NCBI GenBank assembly: GCA_036011085.1
Contig: DASCMS010000139.1
Span: 1-64,000, forward strand
Length of the DNA: 64,000 nucleotides
Source: UBA8231 sp036011085
GTDB lineage: Bacteria; Latescibacterota; UBA2968; UBA8231
Direction: 5' to 3'
A program made the position numbers and the translations under genes. Numbering within the stretch: position 1 is the first letter of the stretch; each line of letters begins with the position of its first letter. The notes under the pieces are model-generated. The model was not told where the DNA came from. It saw only the letters and a program-made list of their open reading frames with translations, and made no database searches. Below are positions 7,260-15,230 of this stretch, one piece after another.

Positions 7260-8672
7260 ATGCCCGACCGGCCCAATATCCTCGTCATCATGTCTGACGA
7301 GCACGCACCCCAGTACAGTGGCCTCCACGGCCATCCGCAGGTACAGTCGCCCAATATGGAGCGACTCGCCGACATGAGTGTCACCTTCGACAACGCCTAC
7401 TGCAACTCACCCATCTGTGGCCCCTCGCGCATGTCCTTCATGACGGGGCGCTACATCAACAGAATCGGCGCCTACGACAACGGCTTTCCCCTGTCGTCGG
7501 CCACCGTGACCTGGGCGCACAGTCTGCGCCAGGCAGGCTACGACGTCGTCCTGTCGGGGAAGCAGCACTTCTGCGGCTCCGACCAGCTTCACGGCTTCCG
7601 CACGCAGCTGGCACGAGACCTTCATGCCGAGCTCTGGACCCGGGACGGCGTACCTCGCGGTGCGCCCGATTGGGAAGCCGGCATCGTCGACGCCAAGCGC
7701 CCGTGGGGTGGACTGGAGGAGGCCGGCCCCGGAACAACGACGTCCATCGAAGTAGATGACCAGGTGGAGCAGGCCGCTCTCGCCTACCTGGCCGATCCGG
7801 CCCGCAGTGCCCGGCCCTGGTGCCTCAACGTCGGTTTCATCGCCCCCCACTTCCCGCTGGTGGTACCGCAGCGGTTCTGGGATCTGTACCCCCTTGACCA
7901 GATCGACATGCCGGACATACCGGAAGGCCATCTGCAGTCGATGCATCCCGTCTACCAGCGGATGCGCCGGATGTTCGGCCTGGCAGACTTCCCCGAAGAC
8001 CTCGTGCGCCGGGGTCGCGCCGGCTACTACGGCCTCATCACCTACCTGGATGAGAAGATCGGCCGGCTGATCGATGCCCTCGAATCGACCGGGCAGCTCG
8101 ACAATACCATCATCGTCCACACCTCCGATCACGGCGAGATGAACGGTGAACACGGCATGTGGCGGAAATCCAACATGTACGAGGCCTCGTCACGTATCCC
8201 GCTGCAGATCGCCTGGCCCGGACACATCCCCGGCGGACGTCGCGTGTCGCAGAACGTCTCCCTCGTCGATCTCGTCGCCACCCTCGTCGAGGTTTCCGAG
8301 GCGACGCAGGACGTGGCCCCCCTCGATGGCGACAGCCTGATGCCGCTGCTGTGTGATCACACGAAGGCCGCCGAATCTTGGAAAGACGAGGCCTTCTGCG
8401 AATACCTCGCCCATGGGGTCCTGCGACCCGTCAGCATGCTGAAGCAGGGCGATTACAAGCTCAACATCAGTCTGGGCGACGCGCCGGAGTTGTTCAACAC
8501 GTCGGCTGACCCCGGAGAGTTCGATGATCTGGCCGGCTCGGCCGAGCATCAGCCCCTCCTGGAAGACATGCAGCAGCGGCTGCTGGAAATCTGGGGAGAC
8601 CCGGAGCAGATCGAGCAGCAGGTGCTCGAAAGTCAGAGGCGGAGACGCTTCATCGAAAACGCCGGCGACTGA
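7260..8672 (+). CDS. Sulfatase (arylsulfatase/choline-sulfatase-like)
   Basis: The protein (470 aa) begins MPDRPNILVIMSDEHAPQYS, carrying the first metal aspartates. CGPSRMSFMTGR follows, in which C53 of the C-x-P-S-R motif would be oxidised to formylglycine. Later conserved parts are SGKQHFCG, HTSDHGEMNGEHGMWRKSNM (metal Asp/His and active-site Lys) and a C-terminal LFNTSADPGEFDDL block. No signal peptide is present, so the predicted site is cytoplasmic, which fits a choline-sulfatase-like or other small sulfate-ester enzyme. Substrate is not determinable. It is convergent with the transporter operon, 2 bases apart. Confidence 0.88.
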   Translation: MPDRPNILVIMSDEHAPQYSGLHGHPQVQSPNMERLADMSVTFDNAYCNSPICGPSRMSFMTGRYINRIGAYDNGFPLSSATVTWAHSLRQAGYDVVLSGKQHFCGSDQLHGFRTQLARDLHAELWTRDGVPRGAPDWEAGIVDAKRPWGGLEEAGPGTTTSIEVDDQVEQAALAYLADPARSARPWCLNVGFIAPHFPLVVPQRFWDLYPLDQIDMPDIPEGHLQSMHPVYQRMRRMFGLADFPEDLVRRGRAGYYGLITYLDEKIGRLIDALESTGQLDNTIIVHTSDHGEMNGEHGMWRKSNMYEASSRIPLQIAWPGHIPGGRRVSQNVSLVDLVATLVEVSEATQDVAPLDGDSLMPLLCDHTKAAESWKDEAFCEYLAHGVLRPVSMLKQGDYKLNISLGDAPELFNTSADPGEFDDLAGSAEHQPLLEDMQQRLLEIWGDPEQIEQQVLESQRRRRFIENAGD

Positions 8673-8674
8673 AT

Positions 8675-10171
8675 CTACTGGTCGTAGGTGAATGTCGTAC
8701 CCGTGGAAACCCTCAACCGGGCGCGGATCCGCTGCGACGCCATGTCGATGGCCATGTTGAGCACGGCGGTGGTGACGATGAGGAACACGGCCTTGTCCAG
8801 ATGATCATCGCTGATGGCGCTGTCGATGAAGAAGCCAAGGGTGTGGATCCCGAGAATGCCGAGGATCGCCGACTCCCGCATGATGATCTCCCAACGATAG
8901 AACAGGAAGGCGAGAAACCGTCCGTACACGCGGGGGGTGATCTCGTAGAAATACCGGTCCCGCCTGCTTCGCGGGGCATCTGGCCGCAGCTGAACTCCGT
9001 CCGCCGACGTGCCCGTCAGATATCCCAGAATGGCGCCGTTGTGCAGCATGATCGCCGCGATGGCCGGCAGCATGCTGGGGCCACAGAACTGCAACAGGGC
9101 GTACGCCAGGATGTACTCAGGCGTCGTGCGCAACACGATGAGGCCGTATCCAGACAGGGCCCTGACGCCCCTGCCGGCGAAGTGACGGCTCACCGTCGCG
9201 TACGCCACCAGGGCGAAGATGCCCGTGCCCACCAGAGCGATCTGGGTCAGCACGATGGTATTCCACACGCCCTCCAGGACCTCGTTGCTCAACAGTTGCA
9301 CGGCCCAGTCGAGCACGTCACCGAGGGCGAGGTGCACCTCTCCCGTGCCCTCGTAGAAGCCTTCCCGTCGCATCGGCCAGGGCAGGATCTCGTACGTGAG
9401 GAAATGCGTGACGTTGGCCCACGAGAGGTGGACCTCCGTCGAGAGGAAGGCGAAGGAAGCCACCACGTAGGCCAGTACCAATCGGGGCCTGACCCAGTAG
9501 CGCAATGACGCGATCAGCAGATAGAACGCGTAGAGCAGGGCCGGCGCTTCGCTGTAGTGTCCCTCTCGAAGGGCCGTCTCCAGATGGAAGCCGAGAGTCG
9601 GCAGGCCGATGAATCCGAGCACGGCACTGGACCGCAGGGCACACTCCATCCGGTAGGACGTGTACGCTTTCACGTCGTACCAGATCATCGGCAGCACACC
9701 GTAGCAGAACCTGCTGAGACGCCCCGCATCCAGGGGAAGCCCCCGCAGAGACGACTGATCCGACTCCTGGCGGATCTCCGCATACACCTTGCCGAAGACA
9801 CCGGCATAGGGGATGCCGATGGCGAGGATGCCGCACACCGGTGTCAACCCGACGACGGGGAGCAGGAGAAAGGCCCAGAAGATCTCGTGAATCGATCGCA
9901 CCAGCGCGCATCCGAGGCGCACGGGCGCGAAGGAGAAGAACAGGGAGAGGGCGAAGCCACCGACGACGCCGAGTGAGATGCCGCAGAAGGCGAAGGTGAT
10001 GGTGTTGAGGAAGGCGTTGCGAATGCCGAGCAGGGCGCTGACGTCCGGGGTGACGAAACCCTGCGCGATTCTGCCGATCTCACCCCACGGCTCCAGGGTG
10101 GTTACCTGGATGTCGGCCAGCGACAGGCAGATTGCGGCTACGGCGACGAAGCTGAGGCTGACGCGAAGCAT
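8675..10171 (-). CDS. PhnE-like ABC permease, two permease domains fused; probable selenium oxyanion importer
   Basis: At 498 residues this is twice the usual PhnE length. Two homologous halves can be seen: NAFLNTITFAFCGISLGVVG...YEVRPFG-type helices ending at SSAVLGFIGLPTLGFHLETA, and VWNTIVLTQIALVGTGIFAL ending at ESAILGILGIHTLGFFIDSA. Each ends in the same E/S-A-x-LG-x-x-G-x-x-TLGF EAA-loop block that contacts the ATPase. One chain thus supplies the whole membrane dimer. It is the last gene after the binding protein and ATPase, 11 bases downstream of the latter. Context with selD suggests selenate or selenite rather than phosphonate. Confidence 0.78.
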   Translation of the reverse strand: MLRVSLSFVAVAAICLSLADIQVTTLEPWGEIGRIAQGFVTPDVSALLGIRNAFLNTITFAFCGISLGVVGGFALSLFFSFAPVRLGCALVRSIHEIFWAFLLLPVVGLTPVCGILAIGIPYAGVFGKVYAEIRQESDQSSLRGLPLDAGRLSRFCYGVLPMIWYDVKAYTSYRMECALRSSAVLGFIGLPTLGFHLETALREGHYSEAPALLYAFYLLIASLRYWVRPRLVLAYVVASFAFLSTEVHLSWANVTHFLTYEILPWPMRREGFYEGTGEVHLALGDVLDWAVQLLSNEVLEGVWNTIVLTQIALVGTGIFALVAYATVSRHFAGRGVRALSGYGLIVLRTTPEYILAYALLQFCGPSMLPAIAAIMLHNGAILGYLTGTSADGVQLRPDAPRSRRDRYFYEITPRVYGRFLAFLFYRWEIIMRESAILGILGIHTLGFFIDSAISDDHLDKAVFLIVTTAVLNMAIDMASQRIRARLRVSTGTTFTYDQ

Positions 10172-10182
10172 CGTACCGCCGA

Positions 10183-10857
10183 CTACGAATCGACGGAGGT
10201 TTCCTTCTCGCGGCGGTAGAGCTCGGCCAGATCTTCGTCACCCACCTGGGCAGAGGGTTTGTCGAAGAAGACTCCGCCATCTCGCAGGCCGATCACGCGC
10301 GGAAAGTGCTCGAGCGCCAGCTGCACGTCGTGCATGGCCAGTATTACGGTGCCCATGCGCGACTTGATCAGGTCGAGAACCGCTCCGGCCTGGTGGGGGT
10401 CGATGGCGGACACCGGCTCATCGGCCAGGATCACATCGCTGCCGCGATACACGGCGCGCCCCACGGCGATCCTTTGCTGCTGTCCCCCGGACAACGTCGA
10501 CACCCTGGCGAAGAGCTTGTCTGCCATGCCCAGGTCGCGGAAGATGGGTTCGATGTCAGCCACATCCGCGGGCCTCGGGCGGATGAGGTTGACGAGATTG
10601 TACCAGCTGGAGCGTTCGTCCAGGCGGCCGCTGTAGATGTTGTGGAAGGCCGACAGCTGAGGTACCAGAGCATAGTCCTGATGCACCAGCGTTGCCCGGT
10701 CCTGCTGCAGTTCGTAGAGCTTGCGCAACAGTGTCGTCTTGCCGGCGCCGCTGGGACCGATGATGACGACCTTCTCACCCTCATCGATCGCCAGGTTGAT
10801 GTCCTGGAGTACCGCCACCCCCGCGTAGGAGACGCTGATGCCGTTCAGGTCATACAT
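10183..10857 (-). CDS. PhnC-like ABC transporter ATPase
   Basis: This 224-residue nucleotide-binding subunit has Walker A GPSGAGKTT (34-42), a Q-loop at HQDYALVPQ, signature LSGGQQQR (122-129), Walker B VILADEPVSA (142 onward) and the switch His in LAMHDV. The YNLVNLIRPRP segment resembles PhnC-type ATPases. It lies between the binding protein (9 bases upstream) and the fused permease, forming a three-gene import system. The transported anion is inferred from the neighbouring selD. Confidence 0.88.
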   Translation of the reverse strand: MYDLNGISVSYAGVAVLQDINLAIDEGEKVVIIGPSGAGKTTLLRKLYELQQDRATLVHQDYALVPQLSAFHNIYSGRLDERSSWYNLVNLIRPRPADVADIEPIFRDLGMADKLFARVSTLSGGQQQRIAVGRAVYRGSDVILADEPVSAIDPHQAGAVLDLIKSRMGTVILAMHDVQLALEHFPRVIGLRDGGVFFDKPSAQVGDEDLAELYRREKETSVDS

Positions 10858-10866
10858 CGGCAGGCA

Positions 10867-11724
10867 CTACTGGCGAAACACTCCGATGACCTTGCCCGTC
10901 TCCAGGATGGGACGGTAGAGCGAGTCGGCGGCGGCGATGAATCGCTGGCGCGGAAAGGAGTCCAGCAGTGTCCGGTCGTCGAGGTCGAGCAGTGCCTGCT
11001 GAACCCGTTCCGCGAAACCTTCGCCGTAGCGCTCGTTCACGCCGGCGCGGATCGTCCAGTTGTAGTCCGGGTAACTCGGCGTACGCCAGATGATGCGGAC
11101 CCTGGAAGTGTCGACCTTGCCCGCGGCCAGCTCGTTCTCCCAGACCTTGTAGTTGAGGGCACCCACCTGGTAGCTGCCGGACTGGACGAGAGCCAGCGTC
11201 TTGGAATGGTCGCCACTGAAACCGACACGCTTGAAGACCTCGTCCGGACCTTTCCCGAAGTGCTGCCGGATGAAGTACTCCGGCATCAGGCGCCCGGATG
11301 TCGAGCCTTTCGATCCGAAGGTGAACGTCTTGCCGGCGATCCCGTCGGGGAAGCTGTCACTCTCGGTCAGGCCCGTGCTGTGATGGGCGACGAAGTACGT
11401 GACGAACTGCAGGTCCTCCTCGCCCTGGGCGATGGCGTGTGAGCCAGGTACTGCGAGTCGCGCCTTCACTCCGGACAACCCGCCGAACCAGGCCAGCTGC
11501 ACCTCGGAGTTCTTGAAGGCGGCTACGGAGGCGGCGTAGGACTTTACGGGGACGTATTCGACGGGAACACCCAGGGTCCGGGTGAGATAGTCGGCGACCT
11601 TGCCGAATCTCTCCAGCAGGCGTGCCGTGTCCTCGTCGGGAATGGCGGTGAAGCGTAGATGCTCCTCTGCATCGGCGGCGGTCAGTCCAAGCAGACAGAG
11701 AACTACCACGAGGAATCGAGTCAC
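10867..11724 (-). CDS. PhnD-like periplasmic binding protein, selenate-transporter clade
   Basis: A signal peptide (MTRFLVVVLCLLGLTAADA) precedes a type II periplasmic binding fold of 285 residues in total. Motifs match the phosphate/phosphonate family: LRFTAIPDEDTARLLERFGK, LAWFGGLSG and GSKGSTSGRLMPEYF (anion-binding serines), then YPDYNWTIRAG. The IPDED start and adjacency to selD are features I associate with the 'putative selenate ABC transporter' binding-protein clade rather than true PhnD. It is 18 bases downstream of selD on the same strand, so the order is selD, binding protein, ATPase, permease. A phosphonate specificity cannot be excluded. Confidence 0.78.
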   Translation of the reverse strand: MTRFLVVVLCLLGLTAADAEEHLRFTAIPDEDTARLLERFGKVADYLTRTLGVPVEYVPVKSYAASVAAFKNSEVQLAWFGGLSGVKARLAVPGSHAIAQGEEDLQFVTYFVAHHSTGLTESDSFPDGIAGKTFTFGSKGSTSGRLMPEYFIRQHFGKGPDEVFKRVGFSGDHSKTLALVQSGSYQVGALNYKVWENELAAGKVDTSRVRIIWRTPSYPDYNWTIRAGVNERYGEGFAERVQQALLDLDDRTLLDSFPRQRFIAAADSLYRPILETGKVIGVFRQ

Positions 11725-11742
11725 TGATGGCTCCTGAGACGT

Positions 11743-12795
11743 TTATTTGATGATGAGGTGATGTGGTTCGCTGAACTGGGAGACACGTCCCACGACGCAG
11801 GCATGCTCCACACCCGCTTCGACCAGGGCGGCCAACGCGGTCTCGATCTGGTCTTCCGGCAGGGCTGCCAGCAAGCCGCCGCTCGTCTGCGGATCCACCA
11901 GCAGCTCCTGCTGCGATTCATTGGCGGCGCCAAAGTCCGTGGCGTACTGGATGTTCTGGCGATTCACACCGTTGACACCCGTCGACACGCCGCGCTCGTA
12001 CATCTCGAGGGCCTCCGCCATCACCGGCACGCTGCCCATGGCGATCTCGAGGGTGACGTCCGACCCGGTGGCCATCTCGTAGGCATGGCCGCCGAGACCG
12101 AAACCGGTCACGTCCGTAGCGGCATGCACCTCGAACCTCTGCAGTACTTCGGAGGCCGTCTTGTTGAGCCTTGTGATCATGTCCACGCAGGCTGCCAGTG
12201 CCTCCTCGGAGACCCACTTCTTCAGATTGGCGTTGAACAGTACACCACTGCCGATGGGCTTGGTCAGGATGAGGACATCCCCGGGTTGCGCGCCGGAATT
12301 GCGCCAGTAGCGGTCGGGGTGCACGATCCCGGTGACGGAAAGACCGAACTTGGGCTCGTCGTCATCCGTCGTGTGCCCCCCTGCCAGCACCGCGCCGGCC
12401 TCGGTAATCTTCGTCAGAGCGCCTTCGACGATGCCGGCCAGCACCTCCGGTCCCAGCTCGCCCGCCGGGAAGCCGACGAGATTCAGACACGCGATCGGTC
12501 GACCTCCCATGGCGAAGACATCGCTGAGGGAATTGGCCGCGGCGATCTGACCGAAGAGAAAGGGATCGTCCACCGGCGGCGTGATGAAGTCCGCCGTGAG
12601 CACGAGAGCCCGCTCGTCATCCAGACGGTACACAGCCGCATCGTCACTCGTCTCGAAGCCGACGAGCAGGTTGGGATCCAGGTTGCGGGGCAACCCCGCC
12701 AGTAACTTTCCGAGCCCGACCGGACTCACCTTCGCGGCTCAACCGCAGGTCTTGGCGAGGCTCGTCAGGGTCTTGTCTTTTGAGAACAGTGCCAT
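11743..12795 (-). CDS. selD: Selenide, water dikinase (selenophosphate synthetase), a selenocysteine-containing form
   Basis: SelD makes selenophosphate from selenide and ATP. The recognisable body (NLLVGFETSDDAAVYRLDDE, TADFITPPVDDPFLFGQIAA, LAGGHTTDDDEPKFGLSVTG, TDVTGFGLGGHAYEMA, DPQTSGGLL) is open from a GTG at 12729. That GTG lacks the catalytic N-terminus. Reading upstream in frame gives ATG 12795, then MALFSKDKTLTSLAKTCG, TGA, AAKVSPVGLGKLL. This is the known Sec form of the SelD active site (CG-Sec-AAK), with the TGA as codon 19 at 12741-12739. Full length is 350 residues. A SECIS-like hairpin follows the TGA. An annotator ignoring Sec would lose the catalytic residue. Confidence 0.93.
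12712..12741 (-). promoter_or_regulatory. Sec UGA codon plus bacterial SECIS-like hairpin in selD
   Basis: The UGA is at 12741-12739. After 11 bases comes GAGUCC (12727-12722), a GGUC loop (12721-12718) and GGGCUC (12717-12712), giving a 6-bp stem with one G-U pair. In E. coli fdhF-type SECIS elements the upper stem-loop starts about 11 nt after UGA and its loop carries a GGUC-like motif read by SelB. Position and loop both match. Confidence 0.8.
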
Positions 12796-12915
12796 GCCGA
12801 CGAACCTACTTGAGCGACCACCCTCGGGCAATCCCCATGCACGAAAGCTCCGCCTTGCCCGGCCGCGGTTCCGTGGCTATCCTGCGATCCTCATGCCCAC
12901 TCCCGTCGACCCGTC
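12796..12915. promoter_or_regulatory. Divergent selD/senB intergenic region
   Basis: 120 bases separate the selD ATG from the senB ATG on opposite strands, so both promoters must lie here. I see no convincing sigma-70 boxes or dyad. A coordinated selenium-responsive control is possible but is not shown by the sequence. Confidence 0.4.
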
Positions 12916-13869
12916 ATGAGAATCCTCATCGTCACTCCCGCCGCGCCGAAGTCTCGCGCCGGCAATCGCATGACCGCCCTGCACTGGTCACGGCTGCTGC
13001 GCGACGTCGGTCACCAGGTGGCCATCGCCCAGCGCTTCGACCGCCAGCGCTGCGACGCTCTCATCGCCCTGCACGCCCGGCGCAGCCACGACTCGGTGGC
13101 CCGGTTCCACCGACTGCGCCCCGAGTCACCCCTGATCCTCGCCCTCACCGGTACCGACCTCTATGGGGATATCCACCACGACGAGAGCGCCCAACAGTCG
13201 CTGGAGCTGGCCGACCGTTTCATCGTGTTGCAGCAGGCGGGACTGGACGAGCTGCCGGCGCGATTCCGCCGGCGGACACATGTCATCGTACAGTCGGCGC
13301 GACCGCCACGGGGATCGCCTCCCCCGACGCGCCGCGGGTGTTTCGAAGTCTGTGTGGTCGGCCACCTGCGGGACGTGAAGGACCCCTTCCGCGCCGCCGA
13401 GGCGGCCCGCCTGTTGCCGACAGAATCGGCGGTCAGGATCCTGCATGCCGGGGGGGCGCTGTCGTCGGAGATGGAGACACGGGCTCGCCGTGAGGCGCGG
13501 GACAATCCGCGCTACCAGTGGCTGGGCAACCTGCCCCACGGCCAGGCCCTGCGCCTCATCGCCCGAAGCCGGGCTATGGTGCTCTCGTCGCAGATGGAAG
13601 GAGGCGCCAACGTCGTGTGCGAGGCCATGGCCTGCGGTACGCCGGTGATCTCGTCCCGCATCTCCGGCACGATCGGTCTGCTGGGCGCCGACTATCCGGG
13701 ATACTTCCCATTCGGCGACACGACGGCCCTGGCCGATCTTCTGACCCGCTGCGAGAACCGGCCTGAATTCCTCGAATCGCTGTTGACGGGGGTACGCCGC
13801 CGTGCCCACCTCGTGGATCCGGACACCGAGCGGACCGCCCTCGTCGACCTGCTGACACAAGTCGCCTGA
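12916..13869 (+). CDS. senB: Selenosugar synthase SenB (TIGR04348-type glycosyltransferase)
   Basis: The 317-residue protein begins MRILIVTPAAPKSRAGNRMT, followed by ALHWSRLLRDVGHQVAIAQR, CDALIALHARRSHDSVARFH and LILALTGTDLYGDI, the signature run of the TIGR04348 glycosyltransferases. The C-terminal half has a GT4-type nucleotide-sugar site (VVGHLRDVKDPFRAAEAARL, and SSQMEGGANVVCEAMACGTP with the catalytic-type E-x7-E). SenB joins selenophosphate and a UDP-sugar into a selenosugar in selenoneine synthesis (established for the family). Divergence from selD, the source of selenophosphate, supports the call. SenA, which would use the product, is not in this window. Confidence 0.88.
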   Translation: MRILIVTPAAPKSRAGNRMTALHWSRLLRDVGHQVAIAQRFDRQRCDALIALHARRSHDSVARFHRLRPESPLILALTGTDLYGDIHHDESAQQSLELADRFIVLQQAGLDELPARFRRRTHVIVQSARPPRGSPPPTRRGCFEVCVVGHLRDVKDPFRAAEAARLLPTESAVRILHAGGALSSEMETRARREARDNPRYQWLGNLPHGQALRLIARSRAMVLSSQMEGGANVVCEAMACGTPVISSRISGTIGLLGADYPGYFPFGDTTALADLLTRCENRPEFLESLLTGVRRRAHLVDPDTERTALVDLLTQVA

Positions 13870-13938
13870 GGCGGTCTCGCTCTGCCCCATCGGCCCGAGA
13901 TCACCCGGCACCGTGGGGGTCGGTTCGGCCACGGTCGG

Positions 13939-15096
13939 TCAGGCCGGCTCGCCCTGTGTCTGTAGCTGCGCCACGCCGGCCGCCATCGACGGCGCCGGAT
14001 AACACAGGTTGATGTGACTGATGCGATCGTCCCAGGCCACCTCGAAGCGCACGTGGAACATGGGATCGTCGGAGGCGATCCACGAGCCCATGACATACAC
14101 GTTGCTCGTCTCCACCTCCGGTTCGATGATCTCCATGTCGACGACCTCACTCCAGAGGGCGACGATTCCGTTCATCAAGTCGCGGGCGATCGGGTTGATG
14201 ACGCCGAACTCGTCCGGCGCGATCTGTCCCACATCCTTGACCCGGATCTCGTCGCCCCGGCCGATGGGTCGGCCGACGATACACGCCACCAGCTCCATAT
14301 GGATATCGAAGCAGATGCGCCGCTGGCTGCCCCGCGGCTGGAACGAGTACGTGCAGCACGGATAGGGCAAGTTGCGCAGCACATGCAGCCCGATCGTGTT
14401 CTCCACGGAGACCACGCGTACGGCGACGTCATCACCAAGGGGTTCGAGCAGGCTCTGGCGGATCGGCTCCGCCAGCGTGTTGTGCAGGCTGGTGAGCGCC
14501 TCGATCTGCTCCTGCACGCGCCCGGTGAATTCCGTGTCGGGTGCCCGCTTGCCTTGCTGCTCCTGATCTGCCATGTCCAACAGCTCCTGTTTGAGGTGTT
14601 TACGGGCGCTGTGCATCCGATTGTTGACCGTCGTCTCGGGGATCTCGAGAAAGGCCGCCACCTCCGCCTGGCTGTACTGGCGCAGGTAGAAGAGGGTCAC
14701 CGGCGCGCGCTCCGCTTCCGGCAGTCGCTGAATCGCCAGCGCCAGCATCTGGCGCCTGTCCTCCAGTTCCAGTCCGGACACCGGCTCGACCCGCGCCTCC
14801 CACTGGTCCTCCTCGAGGGGCACCAGGTGCAGCGTCTGACGACGGCGGATCTGGTCGCAGTGCTTGTGCACGATACGCCGGAACCATCCGGGGAAGGCCG
14901 CCGGCTCGCGCAACTGCGCCAGGTCGACGAAGGCCTGCAGGAAGGCTTCCTGCGCGGCATCCTCGGCCAGGTGCGGGTCGCCCAGGCAGGACGTGGCGTA
15001 ACCCACCGCCATGTGCTGGAAGCGGCCCACGATGTCGCCGTAGGCCTGCCGGTCTCCCCCGTGCACTCTCGAGATCAGTGTGGTCAGATCATCCAT
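13939..15096 (-). CDS. ECF sigma factor fused to a FliM-like domain
   Basis: The chosen ATG (15096) starts MDDLTTLISRVHGGDRQAYG, a normal ECF opening. The open frame extends to 15216 but without conservation. Sigma region 2 spans about residues 10-80 (DPHLAEDAAQEAFLQAFVDL, FPGWFRRIVHKHC) and region 4 about 115-170 (LPEAERAPVTLFYLRQYSQA, IPETTVNNRMHSARKHLK). Residues about 195-370 resemble the FliM middle domain: LTSLHNTLAEPIRQSLLEPL, VENTIGLHVLRNLPYPC, IARDLMNGIVALWSEVVDME, and FEVAWDDRISHINLCYPAPS near the end. I know of no standard ECF class with this tail. A regulatory, ligand- or flagellar-switch-related input is inferred. No anti-sigma gene is adjacent. Length is 385. Confidence 0.8.
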   Translation of the reverse strand: MDDLTTLISRVHGGDRQAYGDIVGRFQHMAVGYATSCLGDPHLAEDAAQEAFLQAFVDLAQLREPAAFPGWFRRIVHKHCDQIRRRQTLHLVPLEEDQWEARVEPVSGLELEDRRQMLALAIQRLPEAERAPVTLFYLRQYSQAEVAAFLEIPETTVNNRMHSARKHLKQELLDMADQEQQGKRAPDTEFTGRVQEQIEALTSLHNTLAEPIRQSLLEPLGDDVAVRVVSVENTIGLHVLRNLPYPCCTYSFQPRGSQRRICFDIHMELVACIVGRPIGRGDEIRVKDVGQIAPDEFGVINPIARDLMNGIVALWSEVVDMEIIEPEVETSNVYVMGSWIASDDPMFHVRFEVAWDDRISHINLCYPAPSMAAGVAQLQTQGEPA

Positions 15097-15230
15097 TCGA
15101 ATCTCAGCTCCTTGCCTATAGGACCCACTCTGGCAAGCCTGCCTTTGCCCATGCGGAACTTTTCTTTGGCCGGAGCGAGGGAACTCAGTAGGTTGCCGCT
15201 CCAGGTGCCCAACCACACCGGGAGATCACG

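Noticed and set aside
8675..11724. Transporter called as a phosphonate importer with PhnW
   Set aside because: selD is directly upstream in the same orientation, and the binding-protein motifs fit the selenate clade. PhnW is 4 kb away, with other genes between.
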